Assembly (NCBI GenBank): GCA_905235385.1 | Contig: CAJOLB010000003.1 | Coordinates: 1-34,957 of the forward strand | Reading direction: 5' to 3' | Source of the DNA: an uncultured Alphaproteobacteria bacterium | Lineage (GTDB): Bacteria; Pseudomonadota; Alphaproteobacteria; RF32; CAG-239 | DNA: 34,957 nt | Part shown: piece by piece, positions 16,836 to 27,166 of the stretch | How positions within the stretch are numbered: position 1 is the stretch's first letter | Layout: each line of letters begins with the position of its first letter | Position numbers and translations under genes: made by a program | Notes under the pieces: generated by a model | The model's input: only the letters and a program-made list of their open reading frames with translations | What the model was told of the DNA's origin: nothing | Database searches by the model: none

Positions 16836-17680
16836 TCTTTTATCTTTTTATATTCCGCTTTTTGTAATTGCTCTAAGTCACGCAAGACGGCAATCCGGTA
16901 TAAAACGGCCTTTACGGCAATGTCTATGCCTTTGCCTTCGCGGTAATCGGCAGGCAGAGCAAAATCGACACGATTGTCTTTGAGCATTTGGGTTGCTTTG
17001 CGTTTTTTATGGCTTTTGGGTTTGTAGACAGCGATGGGCGTTCCTTTTCTGTCTTTAACCATTTTCATGGAAGGGATATCGGTCAATCCGTCGCCAAAGT
17101 AAATAATTCGTGAATACGGAATGCGTCGGCTTTCATCGGGGGTGTATTCGTTCACGGCTTTGTCATCAAGTTTTCTTAGACCTTTGTTGATTTTAGATAA
17201 ATATTGCACTTTTGCCTGATAGTTTACAACGCGTGCCGGCCAAACAGGAAAACCGTTTTCATCAAATGCAAATGCACAACCGGCAACTTCTTTAAAATAT
17301 GGTCTGATTGAGCAGCCTTCGATAATTTCTTCGTAGCCTGATGAGATGATGTAGTGTTCAATATCTAAATCCAAATATTTCCCAAAATGATTGATCCGCT
17401 CGAACCATTCTTCGACGCCATCGTAATATTCAATGTTCTTTCCGCAATCTTTGAGCATTTCTTTTGAAAGGTGAATGTTTTTTTCTTTGGCGATTTTTGT
17501 GAAATAATACATACTGCCGGTTACTTGGTCGGCTTGGTTTTCCAAAGACCATGCATTTGCTCTTTTCCAAAATGTTTCAGGCTTTAGACCAAGCTTTGGA
17601 ATAAGCAAATAATCCTGCATATATGTGGTGCTTAAAGTTTCATCAAAATCGTAAACAAGGGCAACTTTTGTTCGTTTCAT
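16832..17680 (-). CDS. HAD-superfamily phosphatase-like protein (paralogue of 1590-2420)
   Basis: VYDFDETLSTTYMQ, FGDGLTDIPSMK, PADYREGKGID. Confidence 0.8.
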   Translation of the reverse strand: MKRTKVALVYDFDETLSTTYMQDYLLIPKLGLKPETFWKRANAWSLENQADQVTGSMYYFTKIAKEKNIHLSKEMLKDCGKNIEYYDGVEEWFERINHFGKYLDLDIEHYIISSGYEEIIEGCSIRPYFKEVAGCAFAFDENGFPVWPARVVNYQAKVQYLSKINKGLRKLDDKAVNEYTPDESRRIPYSRIIYFGDGLTDIPSMKMVKDRKGTPIAVYKPKSHKKRKATQMLKDNRVDFALPADYREGKGIDIAVKAVLYRIAVLRDLEQLQKAEYKKIKD

Positions 17681-17767
17681 TGTTTTAACTCTTTACTTGC
17701 ATTTTTCAAAGCTATAATATAAAACGAAGAAGTTAAAATTTAATCAATAATAAAGGATTTTTTTAAA

Positions 17768-19132
17768 ATGGCAGCAACAACAATGGATCAACTGGTCTCA
17801 CTTTGCAAACGCAGAGGATTTATTTTTCAGAATGCAGATATATACGGCGGTATGCAAGGGGTGTATGATTATGGTCCTTTGGGTGTTGAGCTCAAAAATA
17901 ACCTTAAAGCGGCTTGGTGGCGTGCAATGGTTTATGAGCGTGATGATGTGGAAGGGTTGGATTCTGCTATTTTGACGAATCGAAAAGTTTTGAAATATTC
18001 AGGACATGAAGACACATTTTCAGATCCGATGTGCGATTGTAAAAAGTGCAAGGGGCGTTTTAGAGCAGACCATATTACAGACGGAAAATGTCCGAATTGC
18101 GGATCTACGGAATTAACGGAGCCGAGGCCCTTTAACTTAATGTTCAAAACGCAGGTCGGCCCTGTCGAATCGGACGAAAATTTGGCATATTTGCGCCCCG
18201 AAACGGCTCAAGCCATTTTTACACAATTTAAAAACGTTGTTGATGCAACATCGCGCAAGTTGCCGTTCGGCATTGCTCAAATCGGCAAGTCATTCAGAAA
18301 TGAGATTACACCGCGAAATTTTATCTTTCGTGTGCGTGAGTTTGAACAGGCTGAGCTTGAATATTTTGTTTATCCGGGAGAAGATGAAAAATATCATGAG
18401 CTTTGGAAAGAAACACGTATTAACTGGTGGGTTGAACAAGGACTTAAACGCGACCATATGAATATTTATACAACCCCAAAAGATGATTTGGCACACTATG
18501 CAAAAGCCTGCTATGATATTGAATATCAATTTCCGCACGGTATGGAAGAATTAGAGGGAATTGCAAACAGAAGAGATTATGATTTAGGCAACCATACCAA
18601 AGGTCAAGATGAATTTGATTTGGAAGCACATTGTCATAAAAATCAGGATTCAACGACAAAACTTTGTATTCGAGATGAAGAGAATAATAAGTGGGTTATT
18701 CCTTTTGTGATTGAGCCTTCAATGGGTATTGATCGCGGTGTCTTGGCGGTTATGACCGAGGCCTATACCGAAGAAGATTTGGGAGGCGGTAACAGCCGAA
18801 TCGTTTTAAAACTTAAAAAACACTTGGCTCCGATTAAGGTTGCGATTATTCCGTTGAAGAAAAACAGCGAAGAGATTATGGCTAAATGCCATGAGCTTAA
18901 AAACAAATTGATGAAGCTCGGTATTGGTCGCGTTGCTCTTGAAAATACGGGAAATATCGGAAAAGCTTATCGCCGCCATGATGAAGTCGGCACGCCGCTT
19001 TGTTTGACGGTTGATTTTGAAACGCTCGAAAATAAGCCCGAATCGGTTACGCTTCGTGATCGTGATACGATGGAGCAGATTAGAGTTAATACAGAGGATT
19101 TGGCGACGTATTTAAAAGAGTATTTTTTATAA
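17768..19132 (+). CDS. glyQS: glycyl-tRNA synthetase, single-chain (alpha2) type
   Basis: [79 protein letters not shown]. Confidence 0.96.
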   Translation: MAATTMDQLVSLCKRRGFIFQNADIYGGMQGVYDYGPLGVELKNNLKAAWWRAMVYERDDVEGLDSAILTNRKVLKYSGHEDTFSDPMCDCKKCKGRFRADHITDGKCPNCGSTELTEPRPFNLMFKTQVGPVESDENLAYLRPETAQAIFTQFKNVVDATSRKLPFGIAQIGKSFRNEITPRNFIFRVREFEQAELEYFVYPGEDEKYHELWKETRINWWVEQGLKRDHMNIYTTPKDDLAHYAKACYDIEYQFPHGMEELEGIANRRDYDLGNHTKGQDEFDLEAHCHKNQDSTTKLCIRDEENNKWVIPFVIEPSMGIDRGVLAVMTEAYTEEDLGGGNSRIVLKLKKHLAPIKVAIIPLKKNSEEIMAKCHELKNKLMKLGIGRVALENTGNIGKAYRRHDEVGTPLCLTVDFETLENKPESVTLRDRDTMEQIRVNTEDLATYLKEYFL

Positions 19133-19167
19133 AAAAAAGAGAGGAACATTATTTCCTCTCTTTTTCC
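19131..19167. terminator. intrinsic terminator between glyQS and fmt (convergent)
   Basis: aaaagagaggaa-cattat-ttcctctcttttt. Confidence 0.85.
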
Positions 19168-19306
19168 CTTTTTTACAGCCCAATGCCGTAAATACTTAAA
19201 GGGACCTCTCGCCTAAAGCCGGAGCATTTTCCATCTCCCATAACGCTCTAAGCTTACTTAATGTAATGATGATTTTTTGAATATCAATGCGGGCTAGACG
19301 AATTAT

Positions 19307-20218
19307 CTATTTTATCATGTCGCCGGTTTTAAATTCGAATCCGCGCAAAAGTTCGTCAATTGTCATCGCGCGTTTTCCTTGTCGTTGTATCTCAAGGATT
19401 TCTAAAGCTTTATCGGCGCAGGCAATAATGAGTTTTGATTTTCCTTCTATAATTTGAGCCGGTTTTGCGCTTTTATCTATAACTTTTGCTCTTAGTATTT
19501 TAAAGCGTTCACCGTTGTATTCAAAATAAGTCGCAGGGAAGGGGTTAAAAGCTCTGATTTTGCGTTCCAAATATTCAGCGGATAAGTTAAAATCAAGCTT
19601 TTCTTCCTCTTTTTCAAGTTTTTTGGCGTATGTTACCAACGACTCATCTTGAGGTAATGGTGTTATTTTATCAAAATTTTGCAAAACATGGCTCATCAAA
19701 TCTGCGCCTAAAACCGAAAGCGAATCGTGGAGCGAACCGCCTGTTGTTTCTTTTGTTATCGGAACGATGCCTTTTTCATACATTCTGCCGGCATCTAATG
19801 CTTCAACAATTTCCATGATGGTAACGCCGCTTGAAGAATCGCCGGCTTCAATGGATCGCTGAATAGGGGCAGCTCCGCGCCAGCGAGGTAAAAGAGAAGC
19901 ATGCACATTTAAACAGCCCAGAGGAAAAGCTTCGATAATCGGTTTTGGTAAAATCAGGCCATAAGCGGCCACAACAGATATATCTGCATTCAAAGCTTTG
20001 AACGATTTTTGAGCTTCTTCATCACGAAGGGTTTTGGGCGTTCTGACCTCAATGCCGTTTTTTTCGGCAATTAAATGAACAGGGGTTTTTCTTAATTCAT
20101 TTCCCCTGCCGGATTGTTTCGGTTCTTTTGTATAGACACAGACAACATCATGCTCTTTAATCAATCGCTCTAAAACAGGAGCGGCAAAATCAGGCGTGCC
20201 CATAAAAACAATTTTCAT
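19307..20218 (-). CDS. fmt: methionyl-tRNA formyltransferase
   Basis: MKIVFMGTPDFAAPVLERL; NVHASLLPRWRGAAPIQRSIEAGDSSSGVTIM. Confidence 0.97.
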   Translation of the reverse strand: MKIVFMGTPDFAAPVLERLIKEHDVVCVYTKEPKQSGRGNELRKTPVHLIAEKNGIEVRTPKTLRDEEAQKSFKALNADISVVAAYGLILPKPIIEAFPLGCLNVHASLLPRWRGAAPIQRSIEAGDSSSGVTIMEIVEALDAGRMYEKGIVPITKETTGGSLHDSLSVLGADLMSHVLQNFDKITPLPQDESLVTYAKKLEKEEEKLDFNLSAEYLERKIRAFNPFPATYFEYNGERFKILRAKVIDKSAKPAQIIEGKSKLIIACADKALEILEIQRQGKRAMTIDELLRGFEFKTGDMIK

Positions 20219-20238
20219 TTTCTTTTTCCTTTTTAATG

Positions 20239-20265
20239 AAGCCGCCTTTCGGCGGCTTTTTTTTA
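20239..20265 (-). terminator. intrinsic terminator
   Basis: gccgcctttcggcggc hairpin; T tract on + strand and A/T-rich flank on - strand, so direction uncertain. Confidence 0.55.
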
Positions 20266-22149
20266 ATCTTCAATGCCCATCAGTTTGTACTTGATTTTAA
20301 TTTTGTAGTCTTTTGCATAAGAATCGAGCATTGCTTTTTGCAAGTCAGCACTCAGGCTTTGCTTGTTTTTAAGCATAACCAGTGCCTTTTCATTATCATC
20401 CAACGGAGCAGAGTTTTGATAATCTTGTTCGGCAACGGCGATAATGTAGCTATCACCTGATTTTGCCTGATAAGGAACATTGAGTTCTTGCATAAAGAGT
20501 TCCTTGATGTCGGCATAATTCAAATCAGCAAAAGTTTCGTTACGTGTGATCGGTTGTGATTTATATGAAGTTAAACCATAACGACGCACTGTTTGGGCAA
20601 AGTCCGAACCATTTTCTAAGTCATGCATGATATCGTTAATTTTTTCTTGTGCAATGGCATCTTTTTCGTTTGATTCCCATAAGGCTTTAATTTCAGGAGA
20701 AACTTGTTCAATGCTCTTTTGGTGAGACTCGTTGATTGCATCAATACGCAGTATCGCAATGCCTTCATCTGTTTCGATTGTTTGGCTCGTTTCGTTTTCA
20801 GCATAAGAAAAGGCTGCGTCAATAAAATCAGATGAGCTAATGAGGTTGGTGAGTTTTTCAGGTTTTCCGGAAGCTGTTCCTTCATCATTTAAGGCTTGAA
20901 CTTTTACGACAGAAGTATTAAACTTCGACGCAATTTCTTCAAGCGTTTTTCCGGCGCCGAGTTCGTCTTCAATTTTGCTCACCGTTGCATAAATCTGATC
21001 ATACAGGCTTTCATTTAAGATTTCATCTTTGATTTCTTTGGAAACTTTTGCATAATCGGCTTTTGACGGAGGCGTTACCTCGGTTACTTTCATAATTTGC
21101 CAAATTTCGCCGACTTGAACGGGTTTTGTGTATGTGCCTTTTTTCAAGGCAAATACATCTTCTGCGATTTCAAAAACAAGTTCGTTTTCAGAAACGACAC
21201 CAAGGTCTGTTTCTTCTTTTGTTTGGTGCGCTTTAGAATCGGCAACAGCATAAAAATCACGACCTTTTTGAAGTTCAAGATAAGCGTCTTGTGCATCTTG
21301 TTCGTTTTCAAACATCATTTGAAGAACATTGCGTTTTTCAGGAGTTTCATAATTTTCAATGTGTTCGTCGTAGTATGCTTTAATTTCATCATCGGAAACA
21401 TTGATTTGAGATAACACATCATCAACAGAAAGATAAACAACCGACAAATCACGCGTTTCGGGCGCGATGAAAGAAGAAGCAAAGTCATCATAATATTGCT
21501 CAATTTCATCTTGAGATATTTGGCGCTCCACTTTCATTTCCTGAGGGTTAATCAGAACATATCTGAATGTGCGACGTTTGTTGTCTATTTTTAACTCGGC
21601 ATTTAAGAGCGCTTGAGGAACGTTAATGTTTCTGGTCGGCCATGAAATTAAGATTTGTTCGGCTAAACCGCGCTCAACAGAACGTGTGTATTCCGACTCG
21701 CTGATGTGGTTTTCAGATAAAACGCGACGAAAAACATCACGATTGAATTGACCGGATAAATCTTGGAAAGCAGGTTCGCTCATGACAATGCGGCCAATCA
21801 GTTCGGGGCGGAAAGAAACATGATGTTTTTTGGCGGTGCGGTCAATGATGGCATCTTTGATCATCTTTTGAGCGACAGCGTTCATTAATGAGGAACGAAT
21901 CTGTTCATTCTGTTCTTCGTTTAAGTCAATGTTCATAATATTTTTTGCGGCATTCAATTCTTTTTGAAATTCGTAAGAAAATTCTGCCTGAGAAACCTCA
22001 ATGTTGTCAACTTTAATGACGGTGCGGTTGTTTGAGGCACTGGAGATATATCCCGTAATGCCGAAGAGAGACATAAAACTTAAAGCGGTTAATGTTAAAA
22101 TTAATTTTGCGATCCAGCTTTTTTGTGCTTTTGCTAATTTATTAATCAT
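20263..22149 (-). CDS. ppiD: PpiD-like SurA_N/peptidyl-prolyl isomerase, inner-membrane anchored
   Basis: Single N-terminal TM, SurA_N-like region, rotamase-like region, 628 aa; upstream of tpiA. Confidence 0.82.
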   Translation of the reverse strand: MINKLAKAQKSWIAKLILTLTALSFMSLFGITGYISSASNNRTVIKVDNIEVSQAEFSYEFQKELNAAKNIMNIDLNEEQNEQIRSSLMNAVAQKMIKDAIIDRTAKKHHVSFRPELIGRIVMSEPAFQDLSGQFNRDVFRRVLSENHISESEYTRSVERGLAEQILISWPTRNINVPQALLNAELKIDNKRRTFRYVLINPQEMKVERQISQDEIEQYYDDFASSFIAPETRDLSVVYLSVDDVLSQINVSDDEIKAYYDEHIENYETPEKRNVLQMMFENEQDAQDAYLELQKGRDFYAVADSKAHQTKEETDLGVVSENELVFEIAEDVFALKKGTYTKPVQVGEIWQIMKVTEVTPPSKADYAKVSKEIKDEILNESLYDQIYATVSKIEDELGAGKTLEEIASKFNTSVVKVQALNDEGTASGKPEKLTNLISSSDFIDAAFSYAENETSQTIETDEGIAILRIDAINESHQKSIEQVSPEIKALWESNEKDAIAQEKINDIMHDLENGSDFAQTVRRYGLTSYKSQPITRNETFADLNYADIKELFMQELNVPYQAKSGDSYIIAVAEQDYQNSAPLDDNEKALVMLKNKQSLSADLQKAMLDSYAKDYKIKIKYKLMGIED

Positions 22150-22309
22150 TTTTCTTTCCTGCTAAAAAATTATTTTTGAGGGCATTATAGAAGTATTCGA
22201 TTTAGAATGCAAATAATAAATATTGATGTTGAAAAGTTTTTTAAACTGGAAAAATGAAAAGAGGTATGTTAGAAAATGTTCAGTTTAAATTTTTTTATAA
22301 GGAATTGAT

Positions 22310-23065
22310 ATGTCTCGTAAAGTTCTTATTGCCGGAAACTGGAAAATGAACGGCTTAATTAAAGGCAGCCAAGCGCTTGCCAAAGAAATCGCGCTTGCAA
22401 CAAAGAGTTTAAAACCTCAGGCGGAGGTTCTTGTTTGTCCGCCTTTTACATTGCTTACAACCGTAAAAAAAGCGCTTCGCGGTTCGAGGGTTATGCTTGG
22501 GGCACAAGATTGCCACATGGAAGAAAAAGGAGCCCATACAGGTGATGTCAGTCCTTATATGCTCAAAGATGCGGGGTGCGATTATGTTATTTTAGGGCAT
22601 TCGGAGCGCCGAACAGACCATAAAGAATCGAGTGCGCTTGTTAAAGCAAAAGCCGAATCGGCATTGAAAGCCGGCTTAAAGGTTATTATTTGTGTCGGTG
22701 AAACACTTGATGAACGCAACAAAGGAAAGGCTTTAAGCGTTACGGAAAAACAAGTTAAAGACTCATTGCCGGACGGTGCGACAGCTAGCAATACGGTTAT
22801 TGCTTATGAACCTGTTTGGGCAATCGGTACGGGTAAAACAGCGACTCCTCAAGATGCGCAGGAAGTCCATGCGCATATCAGAAAAGTTCTTGCGCAAAAA
22901 CTGTCTAAAAGTGTTGCAACGCGTATGCGTATTTTGTATGGTGGTTCTATGAAACCGCAGAATGCGTCTGAACTTTTGAATGAGGAAGATATCGACGGCG
23001 GTTTAATCGGCGGTGCAAGTCTTAAAGCTGAAGACTTTATGACAATTGTAAGCAAAGCTAAATAA
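22310..23065 (+). CDS. tpiA: triosephosphate isomerase
   Basis: AGNWKMNG, VILGHSERR, AYEPVWAIGTGKTATP, YGGSMKPQNA. Confidence 0.98.
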   Translation: MSRKVLIAGNWKMNGLIKGSQALAKEIALATKSLKPQAEVLVCPPFTLLTTVKKALRGSRVMLGAQDCHMEEKGAHTGDVSPYMLKDAGCDYVILGHSERRTDHKESSALVKAKAESALKAGLKVIICVGETLDERNKGKALSVTEKQVKDSLPDGATASNTVIAYEPVWAIGTGKTATPQDAQEVHAHIRKVLAQKLSKSVATRMRILYGGSMKPQNASELLNEEDIDGGLIGGASLKAEDFMTIVSKAK

Positions 23066-23085
23066 TAAAGAAAGGAATTTTTAAT

Positions 23086-23400
23086 ATGGGTTCTATTTTA
23101 CTTGTTGTACATTTGATGACAGCCATCTTTCTGGTTGCAATTATTTTAATGCAACGTTCGGGTGGCGGTGCGCTGAACGGATTGGGCGGCGGTAGCGGTG
23201 CGAACAGCTTTTTGAGCGCACGCGGTACGGGAAATTTGCTCACGCGTTTAACGGCTATTTTGGCAACGATATTTTTTGTGACAAGTATTTCTCTTTGCCT
23301 CTATTACAGAGGAGCAGAGCGCAAGCCGACTTCGGTTGTTCAGAGTGTGCCTGTTTCGCAAAATGTTCCTGATGTTCCGACAATTCCACTCGGAAAGTAA
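23086..23400 (+). CDS. secG: preprotein translocase subunit SecG
   Basis: ILMQRSGGGALNGLGGGSGANSFLSARGTGNLLTRLTAILA. Confidence 0.95.
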   Translation: MGSILLVVHLMTAIFLVAIILMQRSGGGALNGLGGGSGANSFLSARGTGNLLTRLTAILATIFFVTSISLCLYYRGAERKPTSVVQSVPVSQNVPDVPTIPLGK

Positions 23401-23482
23401 GGTAATGGGTATTTGATCAAAACATAGGCATCTTATCAAGATAAGGTGCCTATTTCACTTTAAATGATGAGGGGTTTATATT

Positions 23483-25123
23483 ATGACAGCAACGCAGACA
23501 AAGTTTATTTTTATTACGGGCGGGGTGGTTTCATCGCTCGGAAAGGGGTTGGCATCGGCTTCTCTTGCAACAATTTTACAAGGCAGAGGTTTTAAGGTCA
23601 GACTTCGCAAGCTTGATCCGTATTTGAATGTTGACCCCGGAACAATGAGCCCTTATCAACATGGTGAGGTTTATGTGACCGATGACGGAACGGAAGCTGA
23701 TTTGGATTTGGGACACTATGAGCGTTTTTCGGGTGTGGCGGCTACAAAATATGATAGTGTTACATCAGGTAAAATTTATCAAAATGTGATTAATCGCGAA
23801 CGCAGAGGAGAATATTTGGGTGCGACTATTCAGGTTGTGCCTCACGTTACAAATGAAATTAAAGATTTTATTTTGTCTCATTTAACGGATGAAGATTTTG
23901 TTTTGTGTGAAATCGGCGGAACCGTCGGCGATATTGAAGGGCAGCCGTATTTGGAGGCCATTCGTCAAATTGCGTATGATTTAGGACGCGAAAGAGTGAT
24001 GTTTGTGCATTTGACGTTGTTGCCGTATATTCCGACAGCGGGCGAATTAAAGACAAAACCGACTCAACACTCCGTTAAAAAGCTTCAGGAATATGGTATT
24101 CAGCCTGATATGCTTTTGTGCAGAAGCCAAATCCCTGTTGAGCAAAATGAAAAAAGAAAGCTTGCTTTGTTTTGCAATGTAAAAGAAGAAAATGTGATTA
24201 CCGCTTTGGATGTGTCTAATATTTATGAAGTTCCGCTTGCATATGCCAAGGAAGGAATCGACCGGGCGGTTTGTAACCATTTCGGTATTGAGTGTCAAGA
24301 ACATCACACAGATTTGAGCAAGTGGCAAAACATTGTTGATGTGGCAAAAAATCCTTCAGGGATTGTTAAAATTGCGGTTGTGGGTAAATATACGCAACTT
24401 CTGGAGGCTTATAAGTCTTTGCACGAGGCAATTAAGCACGGAGCAATTGCCAACCATTATAAGGCAGATATTTCGTGGATTGATTCTGAGCTTTTGGAAA
24501 AAGATGAGCCGGAAAGATATTTAAAAGATGCTCTGGGTATTATTGTTCCGGGCGGGTTCGGTAAACGCGGAACATTGGGCAAAATCAATGCTATTAAATA
24601 TGCAAGAGAACATAAAATTCCGTTTTTGGGCATTTGTTTTGGAATGCAGATGGCTGTGATTGAGACGATGCGCAATGTGGCAGGGGTTAAAGATGCGGAT
24701 ACGACTGAATTTAACCCGACGTGTACACCTGTTGTCGGTTTAATGACCGAGTGGCAAAAGGGGGATGTGACCGAAAAACGTTCGAAAAACGGCGATTTAG
24801 GCGGTACAATGCGCTTAGGTGCTTATCCGTGTGTTTTAAAAGAGGGGAGCAAGGTTAGAGAGATCTATGGGCAAAATGAAATTTCAGAACGCCACCGCCA
24901 TCGCTATGAGGTCAATATGAATTATGAACGAACCTTAAAAGACAGTGGTATGGTTGTGAGCGGAAGATCGCCTGACGGAGAGTTACCTGAAATTGTGGAA
25001 AGGGTTGATCATCCTTGGTTTATCGGGGTACAATTTCATCCGGAGTTGAAATCAAAACCGTTTGCACCGCATCCGCTGTTTGTTTCATTGATTAAGGCCG
25101 CAATTGATTTAAAAAAATCTTGA
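23483..25123 (+). CDS. pyrG: CTP synthase
   Basis: [43 protein letters not shown] glutaminase site. Confidence 0.98.
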   Translation: MTATQTKFIFITGGVVSSLGKGLASASLATILQGRGFKVRLRKLDPYLNVDPGTMSPYQHGEVYVTDDGTEADLDLGHYERFSGVAATKYDSVTSGKIYQNVINRERRGEYLGATIQVVPHVTNEIKDFILSHLTDEDFVLCEIGGTVGDIEGQPYLEAIRQIAYDLGRERVMFVHLTLLPYIPTAGELKTKPTQHSVKKLQEYGIQPDMLLCRSQIPVEQNEKRKLALFCNVKEENVITALDVSNIYEVPLAYAKEGIDRAVCNHFGIECQEHHTDLSKWQNIVDVAKNPSGIVKIAVVGKYTQLLEAYKSLHEAIKHGAIANHYKADISWIDSELLEKDEPERYLKDALGIIVPGGFGKRGTLGKINAIKYAREHKIPFLGICFGMQMAVIETMRNVAGVKDADTTEFNPTCTPVVGLMTEWQKGDVTEKRSKNGDLGGTMRLGAYPCVLKEGSKVREIYGQNEISERHRHRYEVNMNYERTLKDSGMVVSGRSPDGELPEIVERVDHPWFIGVQFHPELKSKPFAPHPLFVSLIKAAIDLKKS

Positions 25124-25169
25124 TTTTGTAAGGAAAGTATGTTTTAATTATTCTTATGGGGAAAAAGAT

Positions 25170-26105
25170 ATGAAAAAGATGATAAGTTTATTTGCATTTA
25201 TGTTTTTGTTGCCGGCGATTGTGCGTGCAGATTCATGTTCTACATTACCTGACTGTGAAAGTATGGGGTATTTTTTAGGTTATAATGCGGCTTGCGGGAC
25301 TGATGATTCTCGCTATATTTTCTGTCCGTATGATACAGATTATCGCAAGTGTGTGGATTATGACTGTGAGGGTATGGGATTTACACAAACAGATAAAACA
25401 GAGTGGTGTAAGACAATTGTCAATTGTTTATATGATTCTGCTTATACGCTTTGTGATGAACCTAAAGATATTGACCCTGAGCCGCAGCAAGGGACTTGTG
25501 AAGTTGTGACTTGCAATCCCTTAACATTTCCATTTACAGATAAGAGTGTTGAACCGCATGGTAAGTGGAGCGCAAAATGTGTTCCGCAAGATGAGGATTG
25601 TGCGAAGGGGGATCCGAGATGGGCGTTGGTTGGTTGCGTGGAAGGCTGGCACCTTAACAGGAGCCATACGGCTTGTGAAGAGAATTGTGAGCCGATTATA
25701 TGCGATCCAACTGAATATCCGTATACTGATGTGTGGATTCAATCTCAAATATCTCTACATGCTCATGGTTCCGGCGATATTTGTTATCCGAGATTAGAAA
25801 CTTGTGATTATCAAGGTAGTAAACGTTACACCGATTGGACATGTGATAGCGGCTATCATGATGAAGATGGTACTTGTGTGGAAGATGAATTCGTTTGTAA
25901 CGAGCCAGATGAAGATTGTAGTGATTTAGGAAGTGGTGCTGTTATATATACACCAGGTGTTAATCCGCCTTCTACATTTGCTCTGTTTTATATCTGTACA
26001 CCAAAAGTAAATTGTGAACGAACCGGTCCGGATATTCATTATTGGAGATGTCCTCAAGGTTGGGAACGAGATATGAGCATACCGGGGTGTGTTGTATCAA
26101 ATTAG
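25170..26105 (+). CDS. secreted cysteine-rich repeat protein
   Basis: Signal peptide MKKMISLFAFMFLLPAIVRADSC; 27 Cys in regular cassettes. Confidence 0.75.
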   Translation: MKKMISLFAFMFLLPAIVRADSCSTLPDCESMGYFLGYNAACGTDDSRYIFCPYDTDYRKCVDYDCEGMGFTQTDKTEWCKTIVNCLYDSAYTLCDEPKDIDPEPQQGTCEVVTCNPLTFPFTDKSVEPHGKWSAKCVPQDEDCAKGDPRWALVGCVEGWHLNRSHTACEENCEPIICDPTEYPYTDVWIQSQISLHAHGSGDICYPRLETCDYQGSKRYTDWTCDSGYHDEDGTCVEDEFVCNEPDEDCSDLGSGAVIYTPGVNPPSTFALFYICTPKVNCERTGPDIHYWRCPQGWERDMSIPGCVVSN

Positions 26106-26198
26106 CTTCAGAGTTGTTCTGATTTGACCGCTTAGAGCTAGGAGACAGATTTCTTTGTCAATTATATCGAGTGTGAAGCTGATTAAGAATGCATGAGG

Positions 26199-26240
26199 CA
26201 AAAAAGAAGCCCCTCGCTGATGCGAGGGGTTTCTTTTTAA
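26199..26240. terminator. intrinsic terminator
   Basis: aagcccctcgc-tgat-gcgaggggtttctttttt. Confidence 0.85.
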
Positions 26241-26252
26241 GCATTTTGGCCG

Positions 26253-26957
26253 TTAACGCAGGGTTTTGACCTTGACGATTCCGACGCCGGATTTCGGCCA
26301 AGGGGTCTTGTTGGTCTCAGCCTCCTTTTTCATGGCGTTCAAGTTGGCATTCGAGACGACCTTTTCGGTGCCGTTTGCGAGCTTTTTGGTTGACTTGCCG
26401 TCAACAATGTAATAAGCAGACTGACCGGCGTCGGTGTAGGCATAGATAATCCCCTGATATTTCTGTTCGAGGATAACGTTGCCGTTTTCGGGGTCGTAGA
26501 TGCCGTATTTGCCGGTTTCGTTTTCGGCGAACAGGAGACCAAGCATCGGATAATATGTAAAATCCTTGGCAGGTCCGCAAAGTTCGCGATGGGGCAGGAA
26601 GAAGTATTTGCCGGCAGATGTCTTAAAGATAAAATTGTTTTTGCCGGCGCCGGCTTCGGTGATGTTCAGGTCCTCGAATATCCGCTGTCCCGTGTTGTCG
26701 AAAATGGCGAAGTTGTTGGCCTTGGCGGCGATGATGTAGTCGAACTTGTAGTGGACGATTTCATAGACAGGTTCGACGATGACGACGTTCGAAAGGGTGT
26801 TCTTCACGCCGACATACTCGGTAGTCTTATCAATCTTCTTGGTGAAGGAGACGAGGTTGGTGTTTTCGCCCAACTCTTCAACTTTGGATTGATAACAGGA
26901 AGTGGCACAAATGGCCAAAGTGGCAGCGCATGCCACAAAGAACAAAAATTTCTTCAT
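26253..26957 (-). CDS. lipoprotein with WG-repeat-like segments (Bacteroidota-like character)
   Basis: MKKFLFFVACAATLAICATSC lipobox; KYGIYDPENGNVILEQKYQGI; visibly higher GC than neighbours; start trimmed from 27074. Confidence 0.7.
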   Translation of the reverse strand: MKKFLFFVACAATLAICATSCYQSKVEELGENTNLVSFTKKIDKTTEYVGVKNTLSNVVIVEPVYEIVHYKFDYIIAAKANNFAIFDNTGQRIFEDLNITEAGAGKNNFIFKTSAGKYFFLPHRELCGPAKDFTYYPMLGLLFAENETGKYGIYDPENGNVILEQKYQGIIYAYTDAGQSAYYIVDGKSTKKLANGTEKVVSNANLNAMKKEAETNKTPWPKSGVGIVKVKTLR

Positions 26958-27166
26958 AATTGAAAAGTATTTTGAAGGTTCGAAATAATAGTCATAATCT
27001 GATTGAAATATAGACAAATTTATCAAAATTTCAGATATTGTCAAGAATAAATTCATTTTGTTTTTTATACACATGTAACAATTCGTTACGTATTGTGTTT
27101 TTACAAAATGATGATGTTTGCATATTCTCGTTGTCAGTATTGGATTAATATATAAGGACTATTAAA

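Noticed and set aside
22310-25123. tpiA-secG-pyrG cluster as notable synteny
   Set aside because: Common alphaproteobacterial gene order.
26589-26963. + strand ORF rich in V/D/G
   Set aside because: Antisense to the GC-richer lipoprotein gene; composition typical of a shadow ORF.
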